Shown: positions 1-7,695, counted from the stretch's first letter. The stretch is 8,300 nt of DNA from Elusimicrobiota bacterium (GCA_016212845.1 JACRDR010000015.1:1-8300), one strand, 5' to 3'. Program-made: numbers and translations. Notes: generated by a model from the sequence alone, not told the origin.

Positions 1-1
1 A

Positions 2-707
<706 letters not shown>

Positions 708-721
<14 letters not shown>

Positions 722-1481
722 GCACGGCTCGTGGGCGCTGCTCGCGGTGCCGGTCTTCGCGGGCCTGGCCGCGGCGCCGGCGAGCCCGGCCGGCCCGGCT
801 CTGCTGATCGCGGTCGCCGCGCTCGGCGCGTTCCTCGCGCGCGTGCCGCTTCTTTCTCTCGCCGCGCCCAAGCCCGCGCCGTCGGCCGGGCTCTGGCTCG
901 CCTCCGACGGAGCGCTCGCGCTCCTGGGGCTGGCCCCGCTGCTTTGGCGCTACGAGCGCTGGTCGCTCCTGTGGTTCGGGCTCCCGGCCGCGGCGGCGCT
1001 GGCGGTGAACGTCGTCTGCGTGCGCGAGAAGAACCCATTCTCCTGGTTCAACGAGCTCACGGGCATCTCCGCCATGAGCATCGGCGCGCCCGCCGCCTAC
1101 TACGCCGTCTCGGGGGCGCTCGAGCCGCGGGCCTGGTGGCTGTGGGCGGCCGTGACCCTGTTCTTCGCCGGACCGGTGTTTCACGTGAAGGCGGCCGCGC
1201 TGCGCCATCGCGCGGCCAACGACGCCTCCCTGGCCATGGCGGCCGGCGAGGCCGGGCGCATGTCCACGGCGTTCCATCTCGGTACGACCATCCTCGCGGC
1301 GGCCGCGGCGAGCGCGGGCGCGATCCCGCTTCCCCTCGTCGCCGCGTTCGCTCTCGCCTTCGGCAAGGCGGCGCGGGCGGCCGGCCTTCCTCCCGGACGG
1401 GCGGACTTCCGGCGGCTCGGCTGGATCGAAGTGGGCTGCGCGTCGGCGTTCCTACTGGCGGCCGCGGCCGGCTACCGCTGA
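708..1481 (+). CDS. YwiC-like integral membrane protein
   Basis: The 257-residue product is very hydrophobic, with about seven or eight predicted membrane segments separated by short loops. Its N-terminus reads PREHGSWALL from residue 3; the PREHG(A/S)W signature is what I recall as the start of the YwiC-like family, whose biochemical function is unknown to me. A second polar block, REKNPFSWFNE, lies near the middle (about residues 105-115) and could be a loop with functional residues. The GTG start at 708 is forced by the signature lying at residues 3-10. A GGAGG at 700-704 sits only 3 bases upstream, and the gene overlaps the preceding oxidoreductase gene by 14 bases, suggesting translational coupling. 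It is followed after 61 bases by the Rrf2 regulator and the oxidase operon, so a respiratory role is possible but rests on position only. Membrane protein is certain; the family call is good. Confidence 0.8.
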
Positions 1482-1542
1482 GGCGCGGGTTGGCCTCCCT
1501 GTTGCGAGGGTTCGAGGACAGGAACGGTCTCAAATCTCCGGA

Positions 1543-2034
1543 ATGGGCAAGACTCTCAATCTCACGAAGGCCGGCGAGTACGCGATCGGCGCGATGTGCC
1601 GGCTGTCCCTGGAACGGGAGACGCGGCGCTCGCCCGTCTCCGTCGCCGTTCTCGCCGAGGGCCAGAACCTGCCCGTCAGCTTCCTCGCCAAGATCGTGGC
1701 GGTGCTGGCGCGCGCCGGGCTCGTGCGCGCGCGGCGCGGCCCGCAGGGCGGCGTCGTCTTGGCCCGGCATCCGTCCAAGATCACCTTGCTCGAGATCGTC
1801 GAGGCGTGCGAGGGCGTCCTCGCGCGCGATTTCTGCGTCTTCTACCCGTCGCGCCCGTGCGACGGTCCCGCCTGCGAGGTCTTCTGTCCGCTTCGCGAGA
1901 CGGAAGAGAAGGTTCGTACCCATTTGGAGCACGTGACGCTGGAGCGGATGGCGGAGTCCCTGCGGATTCATCCGAACGCGGCGCGCGTGAGGTTCACGGA
2001 GGATGTCGATGCAAGCGTCGGCCGCGATCGCTGA
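1543..2034 (+). CDS. Rrf2-family transcriptional regulator with probable Fe-S cluster
   Basis: The 163-residue protein has the Rrf2 layout: an N-terminal winged helix-turn-helix (LTKAGEYAIGAMCRL at about 7-21; recognition region NLPVSFLAKIVAVLARAGLV at 42-61; wing RRGPQGGVVLAR at 64-75), then a dimerisation helix (about 119-140). Between them lies a cysteine cluster: C98, C106, C111 and C115. IscR, NsrR and RsrR of this family use three cysteines here, plus another ligand, to hold a [2Fe-2S] or [4Fe-4S] cluster; here a fourth cysteine is available. Such regulators sense nitric oxide, oxygen/redox state or cluster supply. The start is the only plausible in-frame ATG; its ribosome site is weak (GAGGACAGGA at 1514-1523 is rather far, CCGGA very close). 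The 61-base gap before it is the most likely place for a promoter and self-binding site, but I see no clear -35/-10 pair or palindrome. Its 3' end overlaps subunit III, so it probably controls the oxidase genes (inference). Confidence 0.9.
   Translation: MGKTLNLTKAGEYAIGAMCRLSLERETRRSPVSVAVLAEGQNLPVSFLAKIVAVLARAGLVRARRGPQGGVVLARHPSKITLLEIVEACEGVLARDFCVFYPSRPCDGPACEVFCPLRETEEKVRTHLEHVTLERMAESLRIHPNAARVRFTEDVDASVGRDR
1998..2002 (+). promoter_or_regulatory. Ribosome binding site that decides the subunit III start
   Basis: GGAGG lies directly against the ATG at 2003 (no spacer) but 6 bases before a second in-frame ATG at 2009. The second spacing is the normal one, so translation of subunit III most likely starts at 2009. 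The site lies inside the end of the Rrf2 regulator gene, favouring coupled translation of the two. Confidence 0.65.
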
Positions 2035-2641
2035 AGACTCGGAGTGGGGGCAGGCCGAAATCGGCAAGCTCGGGCTGTGGCTGTTCCTCGTTTCGGAAGT
2101 GATGCTGTTCGGAGCCTTTTTCGCGTCGTATCTCAGCACGCGGCTCGGCAACGCCGACTGCGCCCTGGGCGTGACCGTGTGGCCGGAGGCCGGCCACCTG
2201 CCGGGGCTCGTGATGGCGACGGTCAACACGCTGATCCTGCTCACCAGCTCCTACACGATGGTGCGCGCGATCTCCGGCGCGGAGCGCGGCGACCGCGGCC
2301 GCTTCCGGACGAACCTGCTCGCCACGATATTTTTGGGCGCGGCCTTCCTCGTCGTGAAGACCTTCGAGTACCGGCTGAAGATCTCCCACGGCTACTACCC
2401 GGGCTCCGAGCTCGCGAAGGCGAACAACGGGCTGTCGATCTTCCTGTCGTACTACTTCCTGATGACCAGTCTTCACGGCCTGCACGTCGTGGCCGGGCTC
2501 GTCTGGAACCTCGTCGTGCTCGCGGCCCCGCCGGAGCTCCCCGCGGAGAAGCTCGCGCTCAAGGCCGAGTACGCGGGCCTCTACTGGCACTTCGTGGACG
2601 TCGTCTGGGTCTTCCTGTTCCCGCTCTTCTATCTCGTCTGA
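2009..2641 (+). CDS. ctaE: Cytochrome c oxidase subunit III (five-helix form)
   Basis: This is subunit III of a heme-copper oxidase, an inner-membrane subunit that binds no metal and stabilises subunit I and its proton uptake. From the ATG at 2009 the product has 210 residues (212 if the ATG at 2003 is used). Five hydrophobic helices are visible: LWLFLVSEVMLFGAFFASYL, the ATVNTLILLTSSYTMV segment, LLATIFLGAAFLVVKTFEY, the FLSYYFLMTSLHGLHVVAGL segment and the C-terminal YWHFVDVVWVFLFPLFYLV. The SE(V)xxF motif in the first helix corresponds to the conserved Glu of helix 3 in seven-helix enzymes, so this is the short form lacking helices 1-2. SLHGLHV and YWHFVDVVW are family signatures. The gene overlaps the regulator by 26 bases and is followed 11 bases later by subunit IV. 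It is unusual for subunits III and IV to precede II and I. Confidence 0.95.
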   Translation: MQASAAIAEDSEWGQAEIGKLGLWLFLVSEVMLFGAFFASYLSTRLGNADCALGVTVWPEAGHLPGLVMATVNTLILLTSSYTMVRAISGAERGDRGRFRTNLLATIFLGAAFLVVKTFEYRLKISHGYYPGSELAKANNGLSIFLSYYFLMTSLHGLHVVAGLVWNLVVLAAPPELPAEKLALKAEYAGLYWHFVDVVWVFLFPLFYLV

Positions 2642-2652
2642 CCGGAGCCGCC

Positions 2653-2949
2653 ATGAAAGCCGAAGCCACCCATCCGCAGCTCGAAGACGGCGTCGCCCTG
2701 GCGATCTACCTCGCCTTGCTGACGCTCACCGCCGCCACCGTCGCCGCGGGCGCCCTGCACGAAGGCCGCCTGCTCACCGTCTCGATCGCGCTCATCATCG
2801 CCTCGGTGAAGGCCAGCCTCATCGGCTGGTACTTCATGGGGCTGCGCCGCGAGCGCGCGCTGACGTTCGGCATACTCGCGGTCGGCGCGCTGACCGTGAT
2901 GATCCTGCTCGTCGGCATCTTTCCGGACCTGACGTTCCGAAGGCCGTGA
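2653..2949 (+). CDS. ctaF: Cytochrome c oxidase subunit IV (small prokaryotic type)
   Basis: This 98-residue protein lies in the open frame between subunit III and the Sco gene. It has three hydrophobic segments (about 14-34, 41-60 and 70-90). The helix-2 block ASVKASLIGWYFMGLRRE matches the prokaryotic COX4 pattern in which a Lys precedes YFM-L; the usual His of FMHL is Gly here. These small subunits sit at the edge of the oxidase in the cytoplasmic membrane and help assembly or stability of subunit I; they carry no cofactor. The ATG at 2653 has GGAG at 2644-2647 with a 5-base spacer and gives the normal length for the family. Its TGA overlaps the GTG of the Sco gene (GTGA, 2946-2949). The size, helix count and place between cox3 and sco make the call strong despite low sequence conservation in this family. 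Confidence 0.88.
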   Translation: MKAEATHPQLEDGVALAIYLALLTLTAATVAAGALHEGRLLTVSIALIIASVKASLIGWYFMGLRRERALTFGILAVGALTVMILLVGIFPDLTFRRP

Positions 2950-3524
2950 AGACGCCGAGCCTGCTGCTCGCCCTCTTCGCCGCCGCGGCCTGCGGCCGCG
3001 GAAAGTCACCCGAGGTCCTGGCGAGCCTGCCCGAGTTCTCGATGACCGCGGTCGGCGAGCGGACCGAGCGTCCGTTCGGGCGGGCGGACATGCGCGGCCG
3101 CGTCTGGATCGCGGACTTCGTGTTCACGAGCTGCGGCGGTCCGTGCCCGATGCTCACCGACCGTATGGCGAAGCTCTCCAAGACGCTGCCGCCGGCGGTG
3201 AGGCTGCTCAGCGTGACCGTCGATCCCGAAACGGACACCCCGGCGGTGCTGCGGCGCTACGCGAACGACTTCGGCGCGGATCACGCGCGCTGGGTCTGGC
3301 TGCGGGGCTCGATGGAAGACACCTACCGCCTGCTCTACGCGGGGTTCCGGCAGCCGATGTCCACGGACCCCTCGAAGCCCGCGGCGGAACGCGTGACGCA
3401 CAGCACTCGATTCGTGCTCATCGGTCCCGACGGCGGGATCCGCGGCTTTTACGACGGCTTGAGCGACGAGGATAACGCCGCCCTGGCGCGCGACGCCCGG
3501 CGGCTTTTGGAGGCGCAGTTATGA
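2946..3524 (+). CDS. SCO1/SenC-family copper chaperone for CuA assembly
   Basis: The 192-residue product has a thioredoxin-like Sco domain. It carries the copper-binding CxxxC (SCGGPCPML, C63 and C67) and the distant ligand His (H152, in VTHSTRFVLIGPDG), as well as the strand FVFTSC and the VTVDPETDTP motif. Sco proteins deliver copper to, or reduce the cysteines of, the CuA site of subunit II on the outer face of the cytoplasmic membrane. The N-terminus is a short hydrophobic leader ending in FAAAAC (C16) with few positive charges, which resembles a lipoprotein signal with a poor lipobox (Ala at -3), so the protein is probably membrane-tethered. The start is GTG at 2946, overlapping the stop of subunit IV by 4 bases; a short GAAGG (2939-2943) precedes it. 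No later start keeps the leader. The TGA overlaps the ATG of subunit II (ATGA), the protein it is expected to metallate. Confidence 0.95.
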   Translation: MKTPSLLLALFAAAACGRGKSPEVLASLPEFSMTAVGERTERPFGRADMRGRVWIADFVFTSCGGPCPMLTDRMAKLSKTLPPAVRLLSVTVDPETDTPAVLRRYANDFGADHARWVWLRGSMEDTYRLLYAGFRQPMSTDPSKPAAERVTHSTRFVLIGPDGGIRGFYDGLSDEDNAALARDARRLLEAQL

Positions 3525-4231
3525 AGAACAAGTCGGTGATCCCTTTCGTGGCCGCAACCGCGAGCCTGATCAGCGGGGGCCTCTACTGGCTGTTCACCCG
3601 CTACCCGATGATGCCGGAGGCCGCGTCGGCGCAGGCGGCGCACGTCGATCTCGCGTGGAACGGCCTTCTCATCGTCGAGTGCCTCATCTACGCGGTCATC
3701 GTCGCGTTCATCCTCTACTGCGTGCTCGCGTTTCGCGACTACACGCGCGCCGAGCAGGGCGACAAGTTCGACGCGAGCCGCGGGCATCTCGTCGAGGCGG
3801 CCTGGCTGCTCGGCAGCGTGGCGCTCACGCTCGCGCTGGCCGCCCTCGGTTCGCAGGAGCTCCGCGCCCTCATCGGCAACCCGGAAGCGGACATCGACGT
3901 CGAGGTCCGCGCGCAGCAGTACTCGTGGGAGTTCTACTACCCGAAGCAGAAGGCGTTCGGCGCGAAGCTCTTCATGGAGAAAGGGAAGCGCCACCGGCTC
4001 ATCCTCACGTCTCAAGACGTAGTGCACGCCTTCTGGGTGCCCGAGTTCCGGATCAAGCAGGACGTGGTGCCGGGCAAGGTGATCTCGATGATCGTCACGC
4101 CGACGAAGGTCGGCGAGTATACGCTCCTCTGCAATCAGCTCTGCGGACGCGGCCACACCGAGATGCAGGGCATCGTCGAGGTCGTCGAGCACGAGGCGTT
4201 CGAGGAGAACTTCAAAGCGGGAGATTTCTAG
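3521..4231 (+). CDS. ctaC: Cytochrome c oxidase subunit II with CuA site
   Basis: This subunit carries the dinuclear CuA centre that accepts electrons from cytochrome c or an equivalent donor. In 236 residues it has a hydrophobic N-terminus (about 5-25), two transmembrane helices (about 47-70 and 93-110) and a periplasmic cupredoxin domain. All CuA side-chain ligands are present: H169 (VVHAFWVPEF), C204, C208, H212 and M215. E92 in HLVEAAW matches the conserved Glu at the entrance of the K pathway. Two usual residues differ: Q206 replaces the Glu between the two cysteines (Mg ligand), and Y134 stands where the first Trp of the QWxW motif is expected, while W136 is kept. The protein ends soon after CuA, so there is no fused cytochrome c domain. 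Translation starts at ATG 3521 (GGAGG at 3509-3513, 7-base spacer), overlapping sco by 4 bases. Confidence 0.96.
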   Translation: MKNKSVIPFVAATASLISGGLYWLFTRYPMMPEAASAQAAHVDLAWNGLLIVECLIYAVIVAFILYCVLAFRDYTRAEQGDKFDASRGHLVEAAWLLGSVALTLALAALGSQELRALIGNPEADIDVEVRAQQYSWEFYYPKQKAFGAKLFMEKGKRHRLILTSQDVVHAFWVPEFRIKQDVVPGKVISMIVTPTKVGEYTLLCNQLCGRGHTEMQGIVEVVEHEAFEENFKAGDF

Positions 4232-4233
4232 CG

Positions 4234-5979
4234 ATGACGAAACTCATCAAGGCGTTGGCGGCGGGCATCGGGTCGTTCGCCGTGCTCTATAAGCTCCTTT
4301 TGGGCGGCCTCGGCGAGCAGGGGGCGTCCGTGGTGGCGTACCTCGCCGCGCTCCCCGCTTTCCTCCTCTTGGTCGGCGGCTGGGACGCCCTCCGCTCGTA
4401 CGCCGCGGGCCATGAGCCCGAGGAGCTCCACGGCGCCGCGCGCTACTTCGGCTACAACGTGGACCACAAGGCGGTGGGCGTGCAGTACATCGCCGCGGCC
4501 TTGCTCGTGTTCGTCGTCTCCGGCACCTGGGCGCTGGTCATGCGCCTCGAGCTCTCGCACCACGGCATCCAGTTCCTGACGCCGGAGCTCTACACGACGA
4601 TGATGACGCTTCACGGCATCGGGATGGTGGTCGTGGCCCTCATCGCCACCGCGGGCGGCATCGGCAACTTCATCGTGCCGCTGCAGGTCGGAGCGCGCGA
4701 CATGGCCTTCCCTCGCTTGAACGCGCTGAGCTTCTGGCTCCTGCCGCCGGCGGTGCTCCTTCTGCTCGCGACGCCGCTGATGGGCGGGCTCGACTTCGGC
4801 TGGACCGCCTACGCCTCGCTGTCGACGCAGGGCTCCACCCCGGGCAAGCAGCTGTTCCTGCTGGCCTTCGTGACGGTCGGCTTCTCGTCGATATTCTCGG
4901 GGGTGAACTTCGTCGCGACCACGCTGGCGATGCGGGCCAAGGGCCTGACCTGGGGGCGGATCCCGGTGTTCACGTGGTCGATCCTGGCGACCGCGATCAT
5001 CCAGCTGCTCGGCACTTCCGTCGTGGCGGCGTCGCTCATCATGGTGCTCTTCGACCGGATGCTGCACACGACGTTCTTCGACCCTAATCTGGGAGGCACG
5101 GTCCTGCTCTACCAGCACCTGTTCTGGTTCTATTCGCATCCGGCGGTCTATATCATGATCCTGCCGGCGTTCGGGGCGATCCTCGAGATCCTGCCGGTGT
5201 TCTGCCGCAAGCCGCTCTTCGGCTACCGGCTCTCGGCGGGGGCCTTCATCGCGATCGTCGTGCTCAGCTTCGTCGTGTGGGCGCATCACATGTTCACCTC
5301 CGGCATGTGGGCGGTGCTCAAGCTCCCGTTCATGGTGAACACCGAGCTGATCTCGATCCCGACCGGCGTCGTCTTCCTGGCGGCCTTGGGCACCTTGTGG
5401 CGCTCGAAGATCCGCATGGACGCTCCGATGGTGTGGGCGCTGGCGATGATCTTGAACTTCCTCATCGGCGGGCTCACGGGCATCCCCTTGGCCGACGCTC
5501 CGACCGACCTGCACATGCACGATACCTGGTTCGTCGTGGCGCACTTCCACTTCACGATCATGGGCGGCGCGGTATTCGGCTTCTTCGCGGCCTTCACGTA
5601 TTGGTATCCGAAGATCACGGGCCGGAAGCTGAACGAGGCGCTGTCGAAGACGCAGGCGTTCCTCATGTTCACCGGCTTCAACGGGACGTTCATCCCGATG
5701 TTCTGGCTCGGCACCTTGGGGATGCGCCGCCACGTCGTGGACTTTCCGGAGTGGATGGACCCGGTCCAGCTCTTCATCAGCTGCGCGGCGGTGCTGATCG
5801 CGTCGTCCGCGGCGTTGTTCCTCTACAACGTGCTCTCTTCGCTCAAGAAGGGGGAGGAAGCGGGCCGCAACCCATGGGAGGCGCTGACGCTCGAGTGGAC
5901 CGCGCCCTCTCCGCCGCCGCACGGCAACTTCGAACGGGCGCCGGTCGTGACGGCCGGTCCCTACGAATTCGGCGTGTAG
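4234..5979 (+). CDS. ctaD: Cytochrome c oxidase subunit I, A2-type
   Basis: This is the catalytic subunit that reduces O2 to water at the heme-CuB centre and pumps protons. The 581-residue product has twelve core helices plus one or two extra N-terminal hydrophobic segments (about 8-48) before the usual DHK start (about 76-78). Ligands are all visible: H127 and H439 for the low-spin heme, H437 for the high-spin heme, and H302, H351 and H352 for CuB, with Y306 as the cross-linking Tyr. D-pathway D156 and N163 are kept, and H429-D430 form the Mg-site pair. The helix-VI motif is Y300-S301-HPAVY: the Glu of HPEVY is Ala304, and the Tyr-Ser pair is the mark of A2-type oxidases. V380 replaces the K-pathway Lys (IPTGVVF against IPTGxKxF), while T377 is kept. 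The C-terminus has the usual NPWEALTLEW and SPPPHGNF. The start is ATG 4234, 2 bases after ctaC, with GGGAG at 4219-4223. Confidence 0.97.
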   Translation: MTKLIKALAAGIGSFAVLYKLLLGGLGEQGASVVAYLAALPAFLLLVGGWDALRSYAAGHEPEELHGAARYFGYNVDHKAVGVQYIAAALLVFVVSGTWALVMRLELSHHGIQFLTPELYTTMMTLHGIGMVVVALIATAGGIGNFIVPLQVGARDMAFPRLNALSFWLLPPAVLLLLATPLMGGLDFGWTAYASLSTQGSTPGKQLFLLAFVTVGFSSIFSGVNFVATTLAMRAKGLTWGRIPVFTWSILATAIIQLLGTSVVAASLIMVLFDRMLHTTFFDPNLGGTVLLYQHLFWFYSHPAVYIMILPAFGAILEILPVFCRKPLFGYRLSAGAFIAIVVLSFVVWAHHMFTSGMWAVLKLPFMVNTELISIPTGVVFLAALGTLWRSKIRMDAPMVWALAMILNFLIGGLTGIPLADAPTDLHMHDTWFVVAHFHFTIMGGAVFGFFAAFTYWYPKITGRKLNEALSKTQAFLMFTGFNGTFIPMFWLGTLGMRRHVVDFPEWMDPVQLFISCAAVLIASSAALFLYNVLSSLKKGEEAGRNPWEALTLEWTAPSPPPHGNFERAPVVTAGPYEFGV

Positions 5980-6020
5980 CGGCCGGATTGTCGCATAGGG
6001 AAAGGTTCGGAGGACTCACG

Positions 6021-7694
6021 ATGACCCCTGCGACTGCGATCAAACACGTTCAAGAGAAGGCGGCGGCGGCCCCGAGCAAGCGCGGTGCCGACCTGCTTCA
6101 CGATCCCCTGCTCAACAAAGGCACCGCGTTCACGCGGGAAGAGCGGCTGGAGCTCGGCATCCTGGGGCTTCTGCCTCCGGCGGTATCTAAGCCCGAGGAG
6201 CAGAAGGAGCGCGTCCTCCGCAACATCCGCAAGCGTCCGGACGATCTCGACCGCTACGTCGACCTCCTGTCGCTGCTCGACCGCAACGAGACCCTTTTCT
6301 ACAAAGTGGTCACCGACCACATCGAGGAGCTGCTTCCGATCATCTACACGCCGACCGTCGGCAAGGGCTGCCAGCTCTACGCGCATCTCTTCCGGCGCTC
6401 CCGGGGCCTTTTCATCACCCGGCACGAGAAGGGGATGATCCGCGACGTGCTCAAGAACTGGCCTCGGCGCGACGTCCGCGTCGTCGTCGTCACCGACGGC
6501 GAGCGCATCCTGGGGCTCGGCGACCTCGGCGCGAGCGGCATGGGCATCCCGGTCGGGAAGCTCTCGCTCTACACCGCCTGCGGCGGCGTGCCGCCGTGGC
6601 AGACGCTGCCGATCACGCTCGACGTGGGCACCAACAACCAGGCGCTGCTCGACGATCCGCTGTACTTGGGCGTGCGCGAAAAGCGCGTGACCGGGAAGGC
6701 CTACGACGAGCTGCTCGAGGAGTTCGTGCTGGCGGTCCAGGAAGTCTTTCCGAAGGCGCTCCTCCAGTTCGAGGACTTCGCCAACCACAACGCCTTCCGC
6801 CTCCTGCAGGAGTACCGCGATCGCCTCTGCTGCTTCAACGACGACATCCAGGGCACCGCTTCGGTCACGCTCGCGGGGCTCTACTCCGCGGGACGGATCA
6901 CGGGCCGGCGCCTGAGCGAAGAGCGGATCCTCTTCCACGGCGCGGGCGAGGCGGCGATCGGCATCGCGGACCTGGTGGTGAGCGCGATGATGGCCGACGG
7001 CACCTCCAAGAAAGAGGCGATGAGCCGCTGCTGGTTCATGGACTCGAAGGCGCTCGTCGAGAGCACCAGAAAGGACCTCCAAGATCACAAGCTCCCTTAC
7101 GCCCACAAGCACAAGCCGATCGGCGACCTGCTCTCGGCGGTGAAAGAGCTCAAGCCCACGGCGCTCATCGGCGTCTCGGGCAAGGCGGCGCAGTTCACGG
7201 AAGAAATCGTGAAGGCGATGGCGTCGTTCAACGACCGGCCGATCGTGTTCGCGCTTTCGAACCCGACCGCGAACTCGGAGTGCACGGCGGAGCAGGCCTA
7301 CCGCTGGTCCGCCGGGCGCGCGATCTTCGCCAGCGGCAGTCCGTTTCCGGCCGTCGACTTCGAGGGGCGCCGCTTCATCCCGGGACAGGGCAACAACGCC
7401 TACATCTTCCCCGGAGTGGGCATGGGGGCGATCGCCTCCGGCGCGACCCGCGTGACCGACGAGATGTTCTTCGAGGCGGCGCGGGCGCTCGCTTCCCGCG
7501 TGAGCAGCCAGGAGCTCGAGAAGGGCTGCCTGTACCCGCCGCTGACGCAGCTGCGCGAGGTCTCGGCCCACATCGCGGCCGCGGCGGCGCAGGTCGCGTA
7601 CCAGCGCGGCTACGCCACCGAGCCCAAGACGAAGAACCTGCTCGCCCGCATCCGCTCGCTCCAGTATCGTCCGGAGTACCCGAACTACGCGTGA
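6021..7694 (+). CDS. NAD(P)-dependent malic enzyme (oxaloacetate-decarboxylating)
   Basis: This soluble enzyme oxidatively decarboxylates L-malate to pyruvate and CO2 with NAD(P)H formation. At 557 residues it is the full-length, large malic enzyme type. Catalytic Tyr is Y109 in IYTPTVG and catalytic Lys is K180 in GIPVGKLSLYTACGG. The metal ligands are E251 and D252 (FEDFANHNAF) and D275 (FNDDIQGTASV). The Rossmann loop GAGEAAIGIA starts at 307, and ALSNPTANSECTAEQAY is the second signature region. Coenzyme preference is unsettled: K357 in a QDHKLPYAHKH segment resembles NADP-type enzymes, which is only a hint. The start is ATG 6021 with GGAGG at 6009-6013 and a 7-base spacer. It follows subunit I after 41 bases in which I see no hairpin terminator, so it may be read as part of the oxidase transcript. 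All catalytic residues are present, so activity is expected. Confidence 0.97.
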   Translation: MTPATAIKHVQEKAAAAPSKRGADLLHDPLLNKGTAFTREERLELGILGLLPPAVSKPEEQKERVLRNIRKRPDDLDRYVDLLSLLDRNETLFYKVVTDHIEELLPIIYTPTVGKGCQLYAHLFRRSRGLFITRHEKGMIRDVLKNWPRRDVRVVVVTDGERILGLGDLGASGMGIPVGKLSLYTACGGVPPWQTLPITLDVGTNNQALLDDPLYLGVREKRVTGKAYDELLEEFVLAVQEVFPKALLQFEDFANHNAFRLLQEYRDRLCCFNDDIQGTASVTLAGLYSAGRITGRRLSEERILFHGAGEAAIGIADLVVSAMMADGTSKKEAMSRCWFMDSKALVESTRKDLQDHKLPYAHKHKPIGDLLSAVKELKPTALIGVSGKAAQFTEEIVKAMASFNDRPIVFALSNPTANSECTAEQAYRWSAGRAIFASGSPFPAVDFEGRRFIPGQGNNAYIFPGVGMGAIASGATRVTDEMFFEAARALASRVSSQELEKGCLYPPLTQLREVSAHIAAAAAQVAYQRGYATEPKTKNLLARIRSLQYRPEYPNYA

Positions 7695-7695
7695 G

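Noticed and set aside
1482..1542. Possible terminator or promoter between the YwiC-like gene and the Rrf2 gene (a CCCT/AGGG mini-inverted repeat near 1496-1510).
   Set aside because: The stem is only about 4 base pairs with no T-run, and I could not find a -35/-10 pair with proper spacing. A promoter here is likely from context but not visible.
731..1936. A 401-codon plus-strand frame over the YwiC-like and Rrf2 genes.
   Set aside because: Arg/Gly/Ala-rich shadow translation with no domain; it covers two well-supported genes in other frames.
2003..2641. Subunit III starting at ATG 2003.
   Set aside because: GGAGG would directly abut the start codon; the ATG two codons later has normal 6-base spacing, so 2009 is preferred, though the difference is two residues.
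4228..5922. A 564-codon open frame on the minus strand across subunit I.
   Set aside because: Its translation is Arg/Glu/His-rich low-complexity sequence, antisense to a strongly conserved gene; long antisense frames are expected in high-GC DNA.
5980..6020. Terminator or promoter between subunit I and the malic enzyme.
   Set aside because: Only a ribosome site can be supported; there is no stable hairpin, T-run or clear promoter elements in the 41 bases.
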